Source of the DNA: VRUE01 sp033856275
GTDB taxonomy: Bacteria; Actinomycetota; Thermoleophilia; Solirubrobacterales; 70-9
Direction of reading: 5' to 3'
NCBI GenBank assembly: GCA_033856275.1
Contig: JAWVFJ010000020.1
Coordinates: forward strand, 1-18,152
DNA length: 18,152 nucleotides
Part shown: positions 1 through 6,060 of the stretch, in pieces
Layout of the letters: every line of letters starts with the position of its first letter
Numbering within the stretch: the stretch's first letter is position 1
Notes under the pieces: generated by a model
Databases searched by the model: none
Seen by the model: the letters and a program-made list of their open reading frames with translations, nothing else
Told to the model about the DNA's origin: nothing
Translations under genes and position numbers: made by a program

Positions 1-2
1 TC

Positions 3-425
3 CTCTCCCACCTCTTCCGCGGCAAGGTCGACGTCGGGGAGGCCAACGCGCTCCTCCACGAGAACGGCTCCGACGACCTGCGGCTGCTCGACAACGGCGC
101 GATCGGGCGACCGATGCCGGCCGTGGAGGGGCGCACCCACGCCTACCACCTGGTCCCGAAGCAGGTCAGCAAGGCGGCGGCGGTGGCCGGCCATGCGCGG
201 GCGCGCGGCTACGACGCCAGCGACTGCATCGCCGTCGGCGACTCGGTCGAGGACCTCGAGGTGGCGGCCGCTGTCGGTCGCTTCTTCGTCGTCGCCAACG
301 GCCCAGAGCGCGACCCTGGGCTGCGCGCCGCGCTCGCCGCCTGGGACAACGTCACCGTCACCGAGGGAGCGATGGGCGAGGGTTTCTACGAGGCAGTCGT
401 CTCCAGCCTGATGGGACGCCGCTAG
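3..425 (+). CDS. HAD-superfamily hydrolase, C-terminal part (5' end outside window)
   Basis: The frame is open from base 3 to a TAG stop at 423-425, so only about the last 140 residues are visible and the start lies upstream of the window. The segment carries the HAD motif III/IV region: a conserved Lys in HLVPKQVSKAAAV, then the acidic motif IAVGDSVEDLEVAAAVG, followed by FFVVANG. This is the pattern of Cof/sucrose-phosphatase-like (class IIB) HAD phosphatases, which hydrolyse phosphate esters using a Mg-bound aspartate pair. The nucleophile motif (DxD) must lie outside the window, so the substrate cannot be judged. An internal ATG at 114 is probably not the real start because the same frame continues upstream with coding-like sequence. 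The gene converges on the glycosyltransferase at 457-1380, leaving 31 bases between the stops. Confidence 0.8.
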   Translation, partial: LSHLFRGKVDVGEANALLHENGSDDLRLLDNGAIGRPMPAVEGRTHAYHLVPKQVSKAAAVAGHARARGYDASDCIAVGDSVEDLEVAAAVGRFFVVANGPERDPGLRAALAAWDNVTVTEGAMGEGFYEAVVSSLMGRR

Positions 426-456
426 CCCGCCGGGGAGCGGAGGAGGAGACGCTCGG

Positions 457-1380
457 CTAGTCGAGACCGCGAACGCGGCGCGCCGCGCGCACGTAGGCGC
501 CGGGCCCGCCGTCGCCCGCGACCTGCGGCGCGAAACGGTGGGGATCGCTACGGGGGTGGCGGGCGCGGCTCGCCACGGTGCGACCCAACTCGCGCAGCTG
601 GAAGGCTCGCTCGCGGTCCATCCGCAGCGCCAGCGCCCGTTGCTCGTCCCAGCGGCGCTCGACGTAGGAGTTGCGCCGCATCGCCGAGGGCAGCTTGAAC
701 GCCGTCAGCGCCCACGAGCAGGCAAAAGAGGCGCCGGCGCCGAGGGCCCGCTCGAGGAACTCGGTATCCGGCGGCAGCTCGATCTCCCGGTAGTCGCGCC
801 ACTCGCCGATACGCGAGACCAACGAGCGGCGGTGCAGGACCGAGCTGGGCGGCAGGTGCCCGCCGTGATAGCCACCGGGCTTAAAGCCGGAGATGTTTCG
901 CATCGCGCTGCCGGGCGGCCCGATCACCTCGCTGAGCGAGAAGCAGACGTCGGCATCGGCCCGCCGCTGCGCCACGACCAAGCGGGCCAAGTGATCCGGG
1001 GTCCAGAGATCGTCGTGGCCGAGGTAGGCGATCAGCTCGCCGCGGGCCATCGCGACACCGTCGTTGTTGGGCAGCGACTGGCTGCCCGAGTTACGCTCAC
1101 GATTGTGCCAGCGGATTCGCCGGTCGCCGAAGGACTCCACCGCCGCTTCGGAGTCGTCCGTGCAGCGGTCCCCGACGACGATCAACTCCCAGCGCGGGTA
1201 GGACTGCCCCCGCACGGAGCGGATCGCCCAGCGCAGCACCTCGGACCAGTTGTAGGTTGCGATCACGACGCTGACGAGCGGCGGATTGGCAATCGTGGGC
1301 GCCGGTTGCAGGGCATTCGAGGCCGCCCTCGCGACCCCGCTCGCACGGCGCCAGGCTGACGCGGCGACGCTCACTCGCAC
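457..1380 (-). CDS. Glycosyltransferase family 2
   Basis: The 307-residue protein has a GT-A fold start at about residue 35 (PPLVSVVIATYNWSEVLRWA), followed by RSVRGQSYPRWELIVVGDRC and the acidic metal/nucleotide-sugar motif GHDDLW (Asp123-Asp124). Family 2 enzymes transfer a sugar from a nucleotide donor to a glycan, lipid or protein in the cytoplasm or at the membrane; donor and acceptor cannot be read here. No transmembrane segment is obvious. The start is GTG at 1380; a second in-frame GTG lies at 1374. The codon just before GTG is the TGA stop of the epimerase-like gene, in the same frame with no spacer, so translation is probably coupled. The first 34 residues do not look like part of the catalytic fold. 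With the upstream epimerase it may act in making a surface glycan (inference). Confidence 0.85.
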   Translation of the reverse strand: MRVSVAASAWRRASGVARAASNALQPAPTIANPPLVSVVIATYNWSEVLRWAIRSVRGQSYPRWELIVVGDRCTDDSEAAVESFGDRRIRWHNRERNSGSQSLPNNDGVAMARGELIAYLGHDDLWTPDHLARLVVAQRRADADVCFSLSEVIGPPGSAMRNISGFKPGGYHGGHLPPSSVLHRRSLVSRIGEWRDYREIELPPDTEFLERALGAGASFACSWALTAFKLPSAMRRNSYVERRWDEQRALALRMDRERAFQLRELGRTVASRARHPRSDPHRFAPQVAGDGGPGAYVRAARRVRGLD

Positions 1381-1977
1381 TCAGCGCTCGAAGCGATAGG
1401 GAATTCGGTCGGTGTCGAGCGGCAGCCGCGTCTTGTCTGGGTTCTCGTAGTCATAGGGCGCGGTCGGAAAATTGACCATCCGCGAGTCCGCCGTTCCGAT
1501 GTTCTGCACGGCGTGCCAGACGCCGCGCGGGATCCGCAGCAGGCTGCGGTGGTGCTGGTCGAAGAAAAGCTCGCTGAGCTTGCCTCGCGTCAGTGAATCG
1601 GGGCGATCGTCGAAGAGCACCCAGCGGACCGTCCCCGCTGTCAGGAACAACCGGTCGTCATAGGTCTCGTGGAGGATCCAGCCCTTGACGGCGCCGGGGC
1701 GGATCGTCACCTCATAGCAGTAGACCATCGGCTCCTCGGTAAAGCCCCAGCGGGGGTCATAGGCGACGCAGACCGTGCCGCGGTCATCGGGGATCGTGCG
1801 TGCCTCCCGAATCCGCACCCCGTCGATCAGCTCGCGGCGGACGCCCTCCTGGGTCGCCAGCTGAACGTCCTTGCGCGGTTCATCGCCGGGCGCTGAGCCG
1901 TCGGCATCGGGCCTGCGCAGCTCTGGCGCGGCACCGCCCCAGTCGGGCTCGCCGGCGTGTTCCACCTCTCTCCCCAT
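1381..1977 (-). CDS. RmlC-like dTDP-4-dehydrorhamnose 3,5-epimerase family protein (cupin)
   Basis: With the ATG at 1975-1977 the protein is 198 residues, close to the family's usual length. Recognisable parts are TIRPGAVKGWILHETYDDRL (cupin strand with His103), SLLRIPRGVWHAVQNIG (His155) and NFPTAPYDYENPD, then a C-terminal DTDRIPYRF, the ending typical of RmlC-family epimerases. RmlC epimerises C3 and C5 of a dTDP-4-keto sugar on the way to rhamnose. The match is to the family, not clearly to RmlC itself, so a sugar isomerase or non-catalytic cupin is possible. The frame stays open upstream to 2181, but that extension would run into the dtxR-like gene; ATG 1977 is preceded at 7 bases by a good -10 box. 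The first 45 residues are acidic and not cupin-like. The stop (1381-1383) directly abuts the glycosyltransferase GTG. Confidence 0.78.
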   Translation of the reverse strand: MGREVEHAGEPDWGGAAPELRRPDADGSAPGDEPRKDVQLATQEGVRRELIDGVRIREARTIPDDRGTVCVAYDPRWGFTEEPMVYCYEVTIRPGAVKGWILHETYDDRLFLTAGTVRWVLFDDRPDSLTRGKLSELFFDQHHRSLLRIPRGVWHAVQNIGTADSRMVNFPTAPYDYENPDKTRLPLDTDRIPYRFER

Positions 1978-1984
1978 GGCCGTA

Positions 1985-1990
1985 AGCCTA
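1985..1990 (-). promoter_or_regulatory. Putative -10 box (TAGGCT) for the epimerase gene
   Basis: On the minus strand the hexamer TAGGCT fits the actinobacterial TAnnnT -10 pattern and ends 7 bases before the ATG at 1977. A transcript starting the usual 6-7 bases after the box would begin at or next to the start codon, giving a leaderless mRNA. No convincing -35 box is visible. The same hexamer precedes the aminotransferase and sucC. Confidence 0.5.
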
Positions 1991-1991
1991 A

Positions 1992-2009
1992 CCCGCACCC
2001 CCGTGCGGG
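1992..2009. repeat. Perfect 7-bp inverted repeat in a divergent promoter region
   Basis: CCCGCAC, a four-base CCCC spacer and GTGCGGG form a perfect dyad. It sits directly upstream of the -10 box of the epimerase gene, where the spacer or -35 region would be, and 31 bases before the -10 box of the divergent dtxR-like gene. The location suits an operator, but a chance GC-rich hairpin cannot be excluded. Confidence 0.4.
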
Positions 2010-2039
2010 AGCCATGGCGGGCGAGCGATCCGCGCTGGC

Positions 2040-2045
2040 TAGTAT
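2040..2045 (+). promoter_or_regulatory. Putative -10 box (TAGTAT) for the dtxR-like gene
   Basis: TAGTAT fits TAnnnT and lies 41 bases before the chosen TTG start at 2087. This would give a leader of about 35 bases that includes the ribosome binding site at 2072-2078. No clear -35 hexamer is seen. Confidence 0.4.
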
Positions 2046-2071
2046 CGGGTCCGCACCGAATCCAACCCGGG

Positions 2072-2078
2072 AAAGGAG
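2072..2078 (+). promoter_or_regulatory. Ribosome binding site fixing a TTG start
   Basis: AAAGGAG lies 8 bases before TTG at 2087-2089. It decides the start of the dtxR-like gene: the frame is open back to 1871, but none of the upstream starts has such a site, and the conserved winged-helix domain begins just after the TTG. Confidence 0.75.
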
Positions 2079-2086
2079 CGCCCCTC

Positions 2087-2800
2087 TTGTCGCAGGACAC
2101 CGCGACGGTAGCCGAGCAGGAGTACCTGGAGATCATGTTCTGGCTCGAGGAGGCCGGGCTGCCGATGACCGGGGCCAACATCGCCCGCGCGATGCAGCTC
2201 TCGCCGCCGACCGTGCACGAGATGATCGGCCGCCTCGTCGACGACGGCTACGTCGAGCGCAAGCCCGACAAGTCGCTCGACTTCACCGCCTCCGGACGCG
2301 AGCACGCCAGCCACATCGTGCGGCGCCACCGCATGATCGAGCGCTTCCTCACCGATGTGCTCGGCATCCCCTGGGACGAGGTGCACGAGGAGGCCGAGCG
2401 GATCGAGCACGCGATGTCGCCGGTGCTCGAGGAGCGGATGCGGGCAGCGATCGGCGACGCGACGACCTGCCCACACGGCCACCCGATCGTCGAGGGCGCC
2501 CGCGAGCAGGGCGCGCTGCTCTCCGACGTCGAGCCCGGCGCCAAGGTCCACGTGCTGCGCTTCGAGAACGAGGCTGAGGAGCTGCTCCACTACCTCAAGG
2601 ACGCCGGCCTCGACCCAGGCCTTGAGGGCACCGTGCAGAGCTCCGGCGAGGAGGGCGTGACGATCGCCTCAGCCGAGGGCACCCACCAGGTCTCGCGCAG
2701 CGTCGCCGAGACCGTCTCGGTGCGAGCCGACCCGGCGCCGCCGCCGCGGGCGACGATTCCGGAGCAGCTGGTCCTCTCAAACGACCGCTACGGCCGCTGA
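2087..2800 (+). CDS. DtxR/MntR-family metal-dependent transcriptional regulator
   Basis: From the TTG the protein has 237 residues, the normal length for three-domain DtxR proteins. Residues 8-75 form the winged helix (recognition helix around LSPPTVHEMIGRLVDDGYVE), 76-135 the dimerisation/metal domain, and about 150-215 an SH3/FeoA-like domain. The metal-site positions read Glu12, Glu15, His81, Glu104, Glu107 and His108. The Met and Cys ligands of iron-type DtxR/IdeR (Met10, Cys102) are both Glu here, which resembles manganese-type MntR more closely. CPHGHPI (128-134) is the usual interdomain motif. Such proteins, loaded with Mn or Fe, bind palindromic operators and repress metal uptake. The gene is divergent from the epimerase; its last 24 bases overlap a ferritin-like remnant on the other strand. 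Metal preference is an inference from alignment by eye. Confidence 0.9.
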   Translation: MSQDTATVAEQEYLEIMFWLEEAGLPMTGANIARAMQLSPPTVHEMIGRLVDDGYVERKPDKSLDFTASGREHASHIVRRHRMIERFLTDVLGIPWDEVHEEAERIEHAMSPVLEERMRAAIGDATTCPHGHPIVEGAREQGALLSDVEPGAKVHVLRFENEAEELLHYLKDAGLDPGLEGTVQSSGEEGVTIASAEGTHQVSRSVAETVSVRADPAPPPRATIPEQLVLSNDRYGR

Positions 2801-3033
2801 GAAGGCGCAATCGGCCGAGATGACACGCCCGTCCCGCTGTACCCAGGCGATCGCGGCCGCGTGCCGCGCCTCGACCTGGACGATCGAACCGGCTGCTTCC
2901 AGCACTTCCTTCGACCTGATCTGCGGCGCGGCGCCGTTGTAGGCGCAGACGCCGGTGTCCTCGAGGGTCTGAGCGAGCTTGAGAAAGCCGCTCGTGCCGC
3001 TGTAGGGAGGTGTTTTCAGGGTGCCGCGTTTAC
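2777..3033 (-). pseudogene. Ferritin-like domain protein, internal fragment without a start codon
   Basis: The minus strand is open in one frame from 3091 down to a TGA at 2777-2779. It encodes a recognisable ferritin-like (Ferritin_2-type) segment: GFLKLAQTLEDTGVCAYNGA, then QIRSKEVLEAAGSIVQVEAR and HAAAIAWVQRDGR. The LEDTG and VEARHA motifs supply the Glu and ExxH ligand positions of helices in the four-helix bundle. There is no ATG, GTG or TTG before the conserved part; the only GTG lies inside the domain. The N-terminal helices and signal sequence are missing, and after HAAAI the sequence no longer resembles the family. About 80 residues remain, against roughly 150-250 in intact relatives. 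The remnant begins where the aminotransferase stops and runs into the 3' end of the dtxR-like gene, so it looks like a gene cut at both ends by rearrangement. Confidence 0.65.
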
Positions 3034-4137
3034 TCAGGCAGGCGAGCCGGCGCGAACCCGCTCCAGCGCCCTGGCGATGCGCGCGACACCCTCAGGGACC
3101 CGCTCCGGAGGCACGCTGGCAAAGGAGAGGCGGAGGCTGTTGCCGCCGCCCTCGATCATGAAGTCTGGGCCGGAGACGAAGGCGACGCCCTCGGCCTTGG
3201 CCTCAGCGAGCAGGGCACTCGTGTCGGTGCCTTCAGCGAGATCGAGCCAGAGGAAGTAGCCGCCACCCGGCAGGACGAACTCAGCCTCGGGAATCTGCTC
3301 GTTGAGAGCGTCGACGAGCGCGTCGCGCCGCGAGCGCAGCGCGCCCTTGACGAACTCGATGTTGCTGTCGAGTCCCCCCGAGCGGCAGAGCTCCAGGACA
3401 ACCGACTCGGCCAGCATGTTCGGCGAGATGTAGGTCTCGTTTGCCCGCTTCGCGAGCTTGGCGATCTCCCCCGCGGGACCGGCCAGATAGCCAACTCGCA
3501 CTCCCGGACTGACCGTCTTGGAGAACGAAGAGGCATGGACCACCCGATCCGCCTTGTCCATCGAGAGCATCGTCTCCAGCGCCTCGCCCTCGAAAGGCAG
3601 CTCGCGATAAGGATCGTCCTCGAAGATCCAGAAGTCGTGCTCGGCGGCCAACTCGACCAGTCGCACCCGCTTTTCAGCGGAGAGAGTGCATCCGGCCGGA
3701 TTGTGGAAGTTGGGGATGACGTGGGCAAGCTTGATCGGCCCCTCCGCGAGCGCCGCTTCGAAGGCGACGATGTCAAGGCCATCGTCCTCCAGCGGTACCG
3801 GCACCAGCTCAACCCCGAGCCGCTGCAGCATCAGCAGCGTGCGGTCGTAGGTGGGCTGCTCGACGACGACCCGGTCACTCGGCTCCAGTAGGTGCTCGAA
3901 GAGCATCCACCCGGCCTCCAACGACCCGTTGGTGACCATCACCTGGCCGGCGTCGAGGACCCCGTGCCGCTCCGCGATCCACTCGCAGAGCGCCGGATGC
4001 CCGATCCCCGTCCCATAAGAAAGGGCCTTTTCCCAGTCCTCGGCCAGCGCCACAGCCGCCGCATCCCGCACCACGTCCCGCGGCAGGATGTCGGCGCTAG
4101 GCGCCCCTCGAGCAAACGAAATCGTGTCGCCAGCCAT
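3034..4137 (-). CDS. PLP-dependent class I/II aminotransferase (2-aminoadipate/MocR-catalytic-domain type)
   Basis: The 367-residue fold-type I aminotransferase has VTNGSLEAGWMLF for cofactor phosphate binding, IPNFHNPAGCTLS (Asn146), FEDDPYREL (Asp175/Tyr177, pyridine ring contacts), HASSFSKTVSPGVRVGY with Lys207 as the PLP-binding lysine, and NSLRLSFAS with Arg336 for the substrate carboxylate. Length and motifs match stand-alone enzymes related to 2-aminoadipate and aromatic/branched-chain aminotransferases. There is no N-terminal GntR-type DNA-binding domain, so it is an enzyme and not a MocR regulator. It moves an amino group between an amino acid and a 2-oxo acid; the substrate cannot be named. 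The start is ATG at 4137, 9 bases after a TAGGCT box. The gene is divergent from the DUF559 gene and its stop adjoins the ferritin-like remnant. Confidence 0.9.
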   Translation of the reverse strand: MAGDTISFARGAPSADILPRDVVRDAAAVALAEDWEKALSYGTGIGHPALCEWIAERHGVLDAGQVMVTNGSLEAGWMLFEHLLEPSDRVVVEQPTYDRTLLMLQRLGVELVPVPLEDDGLDIVAFEAALAEGPIKLAHVIPNFHNPAGCTLSAEKRVRLVELAAEHDFWIFEDDPYRELPFEGEALETMLSMDKADRVVHASSFSKTVSPGVRVGYLAGPAGEIAKLAKRANETYISPNMLAESVVLELCRSGGLDSNIEFVKGALRSRRDALVDALNEQIPEAEFVLPGGGYFLWLDLAEGTDTSALLAEAKAEGVAFVSGPDFMIEGGGNSLRLSFASVPPERVPEGVARIARALERVRAGSPA

Positions 4138-4146
4138 ACGCCAGCG

Positions 4147-4152
4147 AGCCTA
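4147..4152 (-). promoter_or_regulatory. Putative -10 box (TAGGCT) for the aminotransferase
   Basis: TAGGCT on the minus strand ends 9 bases before the ATG at 4137. No Shine-Dalgarno site fits between them, so the mRNA would be leaderless or have a leader of two or three bases. It is identical to the hexamer upstream of the epimerase gene. Confidence 0.5.
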
Positions 4153-4202
4153 GCAACGCCCCCGCCTCGCCGATTCCCCCGTCGCCGGGGAAGAACCAAG
4201 GA

Positions 4203-4248
4203 CGTGTCTGAGCTTAGCCCCCGATATGGGTGGCCAAGGTCAGACACG
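4203..4248. repeat. Large imperfect inverted repeat at the start of the DUF559 gene
   Basis: The arms are CGTGTCTGAGCTT (4203-4215) and AAGGTCAGACACG (4236-4248). They pair over 13 bases with one mismatch, and part of the 20-base centre (GCC/GGC) pairs further. The candidate ATG at 4226 lies inside the loop. No T-run follows, so it is not a standard terminator. It could be an operator, a translation-controlling hairpin or a dispersed repeat unit. Confidence 0.6.
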
Positions 4249-5188
4249 CCCGGAAGGGGTGCGCGATGGGATTCTGCGGGAGCGGAAGATCGCCGCGCTC
4301 GCCGAGCAGCAGCACGGCGTCGTGGCACAACGGCAACTGCTCGCCCTAGGCGTCTCTCAGCGCGGCATCGAGTGTCGTCTCGAGAGATGGCATCTCCGGC
4401 TGGTGCACCGCGAGGTGTACGCCGTCGGGTATTCGCGTTTGAGCCAGCAAGGTCGATGGTTCGCGGCGGTTCTGGCCTACGGCGAGGGGGCACTGCTCAG
4501 CCACCGCAGCGCTGCCGCACTCTGGGGGCTGGCCAAGCCATGGGCCTCGGCTGTCGATGTGACTGCGCCAGTCGGCAAGCAGGGGATTCGCCGCAGGAAA
4601 AAGGCCTGGATTCATCGCGGTCGACTCCATCCGGAGGATCGAGCCGTTCGCGCTGGGGTCCCGGTGACCACGGTGGCCCGCACGCTCTTTGACCTGGCAG
4701 AATTCGTCAGCCTCAAGCGCCTCGGATCGGCCTGGGAGGAAGCGGACCGCTTGAACCTGCTTCAGCTGAATGAGATCGAGCAAGTCTGCGAGCGCGGCCA
4801 TGGCCGTAGGGCGCTGAAGCCGATTAGGCGCCTCATAGCTGAAGCGAGAGCATCTCAGATAACCCGCTCACCGCTGGAGGACCACTTCGCGGCTTTCTGC
4901 CTCGAGCACCGCCTGCCGATGCCCTCCTTCAACACAACCGTGCTCGACTTCGAGATCGACGCGCTCTGGCCTAACCAGCGCCTCGCCGCCGAGCTCGACA
5001 GCTGGGAATTCCATCACCACCGAGCCGCCTTCGAGCGCGATCGAGCCCGCGACGCCGCCCTCCAAGTCGCGGGCTACCGAACAATCCGAATCACCCACCG
5101 CCGCCTCCACAAAGAACCCACCACCCTCCTCTCGCAGCTTCGAGCGCTACTGCTGCCGAATGCTTCACCGTCCCATCCCAGGGCCTAG
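4226..5188 (+). CDS. AbiEi-type antitoxin-domain protein with C-terminal DUF559 (nuclease-fold) domain
   Basis: The 320-residue protein has an N-terminal winged-helix-like segment at about 17-70 (KIAALAEQQHGVVAQRQLLA, then an HREVYAVGY wing), a middle AbiEi-like region (LLSHRSAAALWGL; VPVTTVARTLFDLAEF), and a C-terminal DUF559 domain at about 212-312. DUF559 belongs to the Vsr/PD-(D/E)XK nuclease fold; candidate acidic residues are Glu218, Asp245, Glu256 and Asp258. AbiEi proteins are type IV antitoxins and autorepressors, but no AbiEii toxin is present on either side, so it is a stand-alone member with unknown role. The start is uncertain: ATG 4226 lies in the loop of an inverted repeat, and GTG 4259 is an alternative. 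Its TAG stop overlaps the sucD stop by four bases (CTAG at 5185-5188). Rarer codons than in neighbouring genes hint at a more mobile gene. Confidence 0.75.
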   Translation: MGGQGQTRPEGVRDGILRERKIAALAEQQHGVVAQRQLLALGVSQRGIECRLERWHLRLVHREVYAVGYSRLSQQGRWFAAVLAYGEGALLSHRSAAALWGLAKPWASAVDVTAPVGKQGIRRRKKAWIHRGRLHPEDRAVRAGVPVTTVARTLFDLAEFVSLKRLGSAWEEADRLNLLQLNEIEQVCERGHGRRALKPIRRLIAEARASQITRSPLEDHFAAFCLEHRLPMPSFNTTVLDFEIDALWPNQRLAAELDSWEFHHHRAAFERDRARDAALQVAGYRTIRITHRRLHKEPTTLLSQLRALLLPNASPSHPRA

Positions 5189-6060
5189 AAACCGCGAAGC
5201 GCTTCGACCGCAATCCGCGCCGTCTCGGTCGGGCTTTCGCCGACCCGCACGCCCTTGGCCTCGAGCGCTTCCTTCTTCGCTTGGGCCGTGCCCGAGGAAC
5301 CGGAGATGATCGCGCCGGCGTGGCCCATCTGCTTGCCGGGTGGTGCGGTGAAGCCGGCGATGTAGGCGACGACCGGCTTGGAGATCTCGGCGGCGATGAA
5401 CTCGGCCGCCCGCTCCTCGGCGTCGCCGCCGATCTCGCCGACCATGACGATCAGGTCGGTGTCGGGATCGGCCTCGTAGAGGCTGAGGATGTCGATGAAG
5501 TCCGAGCCGATGATCGGGTCCCCGCCGATGCCGACGATCGAGGAGTTGCCCTCGCCCGCCTGCTTCAGCTCGTTGCCAATCTGGTAGGTCAGCGTGCCCG
5601 ACTTGGAGACGACCCCGATCTTGCCTGGATCGAAGAACTGGGCGGGGATGATGCCGACGTTGGCCTTGCCGGGCGAGAGCACGCCGGGGCAGTTCGGCCC
5701 GATCAGTCGGACCCCCGCCTCCTTCGCCTTCCAGTAGGTGTTGAGCATGTCGAGCACCGGGATCCCCTCGGTGATCGCGATAACCGTGTGCACCCCCGAC
5801 TCGATCGCCTCGTCGATCGCTGGGGCGGCGAAGCGCGCCGGCACGAAGATCATCGAGGTGTTGGCGCCCTCCTTCTCGACCGCTTCGGAGATCGAGTCGA
5901 AGATCGGCACGCCCTCGACATCCTGGCCGCCCTTGCCCGGTGTGACGCCTGCCGCCAGGTAGGTCCCGTAGGCCTTGTTGCGCAGGCCATGAAAAGAGCC
6001 CTCGCGACCGGTCAACCCAGAGACGACCAGTTTCGTGTCCTTGTCGACGATGATCGACAT
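5185..6060 (-). CDS. sucD: Succinate-CoA ligase (ADP/GDP-forming) subunit alpha
   Basis: The 291-residue protein is the standard length. It has the CoA-binding Rossmann domain at the N-terminus (LVVSGLTGREGSFHGLRNKA), the IGPNCPGVLSPGKANVGIIP segment, and the ligase domain ending in PGKQMGHAGAIISGSSGTAQ. His247 in GHAGA is the histidine that is phosphorylated in catalysis. With SucC it interconverts succinyl-CoA and succinate in the TCA cycle, making ATP or GTP in the cytoplasm. The ATG (6058-6060) shares one base with the TGA of sucC (TGATG), so the two are translationally coupled and follow the usual sucC-sucD order. The stop overlaps that of the convergent DUF559 gene. Nothing is truncated. 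Confidence 0.97.
   Translation of the reverse strand: MSIIVDKDTKLVVSGLTGREGSFHGLRNKAYGTYLAAGVTPGKGGQDVEGVPIFDSISEAVEKEGANTSMIFVPARFAAPAIDEAIESGVHTVIAITEGIPVLDMLNTYWKAKEAGVRLIGPNCPGVLSPGKANVGIIPAQFFDPGKIGVVSKSGTLTYQIGNELKQAGEGNSSIVGIGGDPIIGSDFIDILSLYEADPDTDLIVMVGEIGGDAEERAAEFIAAEISKPVVAYIAGFTAPPGKQMGHAGAIISGSSGTAQAKKEALEAKGVRVGESPTETARIAVEALRGF

Noticed and set aside
1978..2181. N-terminal extension of the epimerase-like gene
   Set aside because: It would cover the divergent promoter region and the start of the dtxR-like gene; its sequence is not cupin-like, and ATG 1977 has a well-placed -10 box.
2861..3259. Plus-strand frames of 132 and 293 codons over the aminotransferase 3' region
   Set aside because: Shadows of the aminotransferase and of the ferritin-like remnant, both on the minus strand.
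4226..5188. A complete type IV toxin-antitoxin pair
   Set aside because: Only an antitoxin-like domain is present; neither neighbour is an AbiEii-type nucleotidyltransferase.
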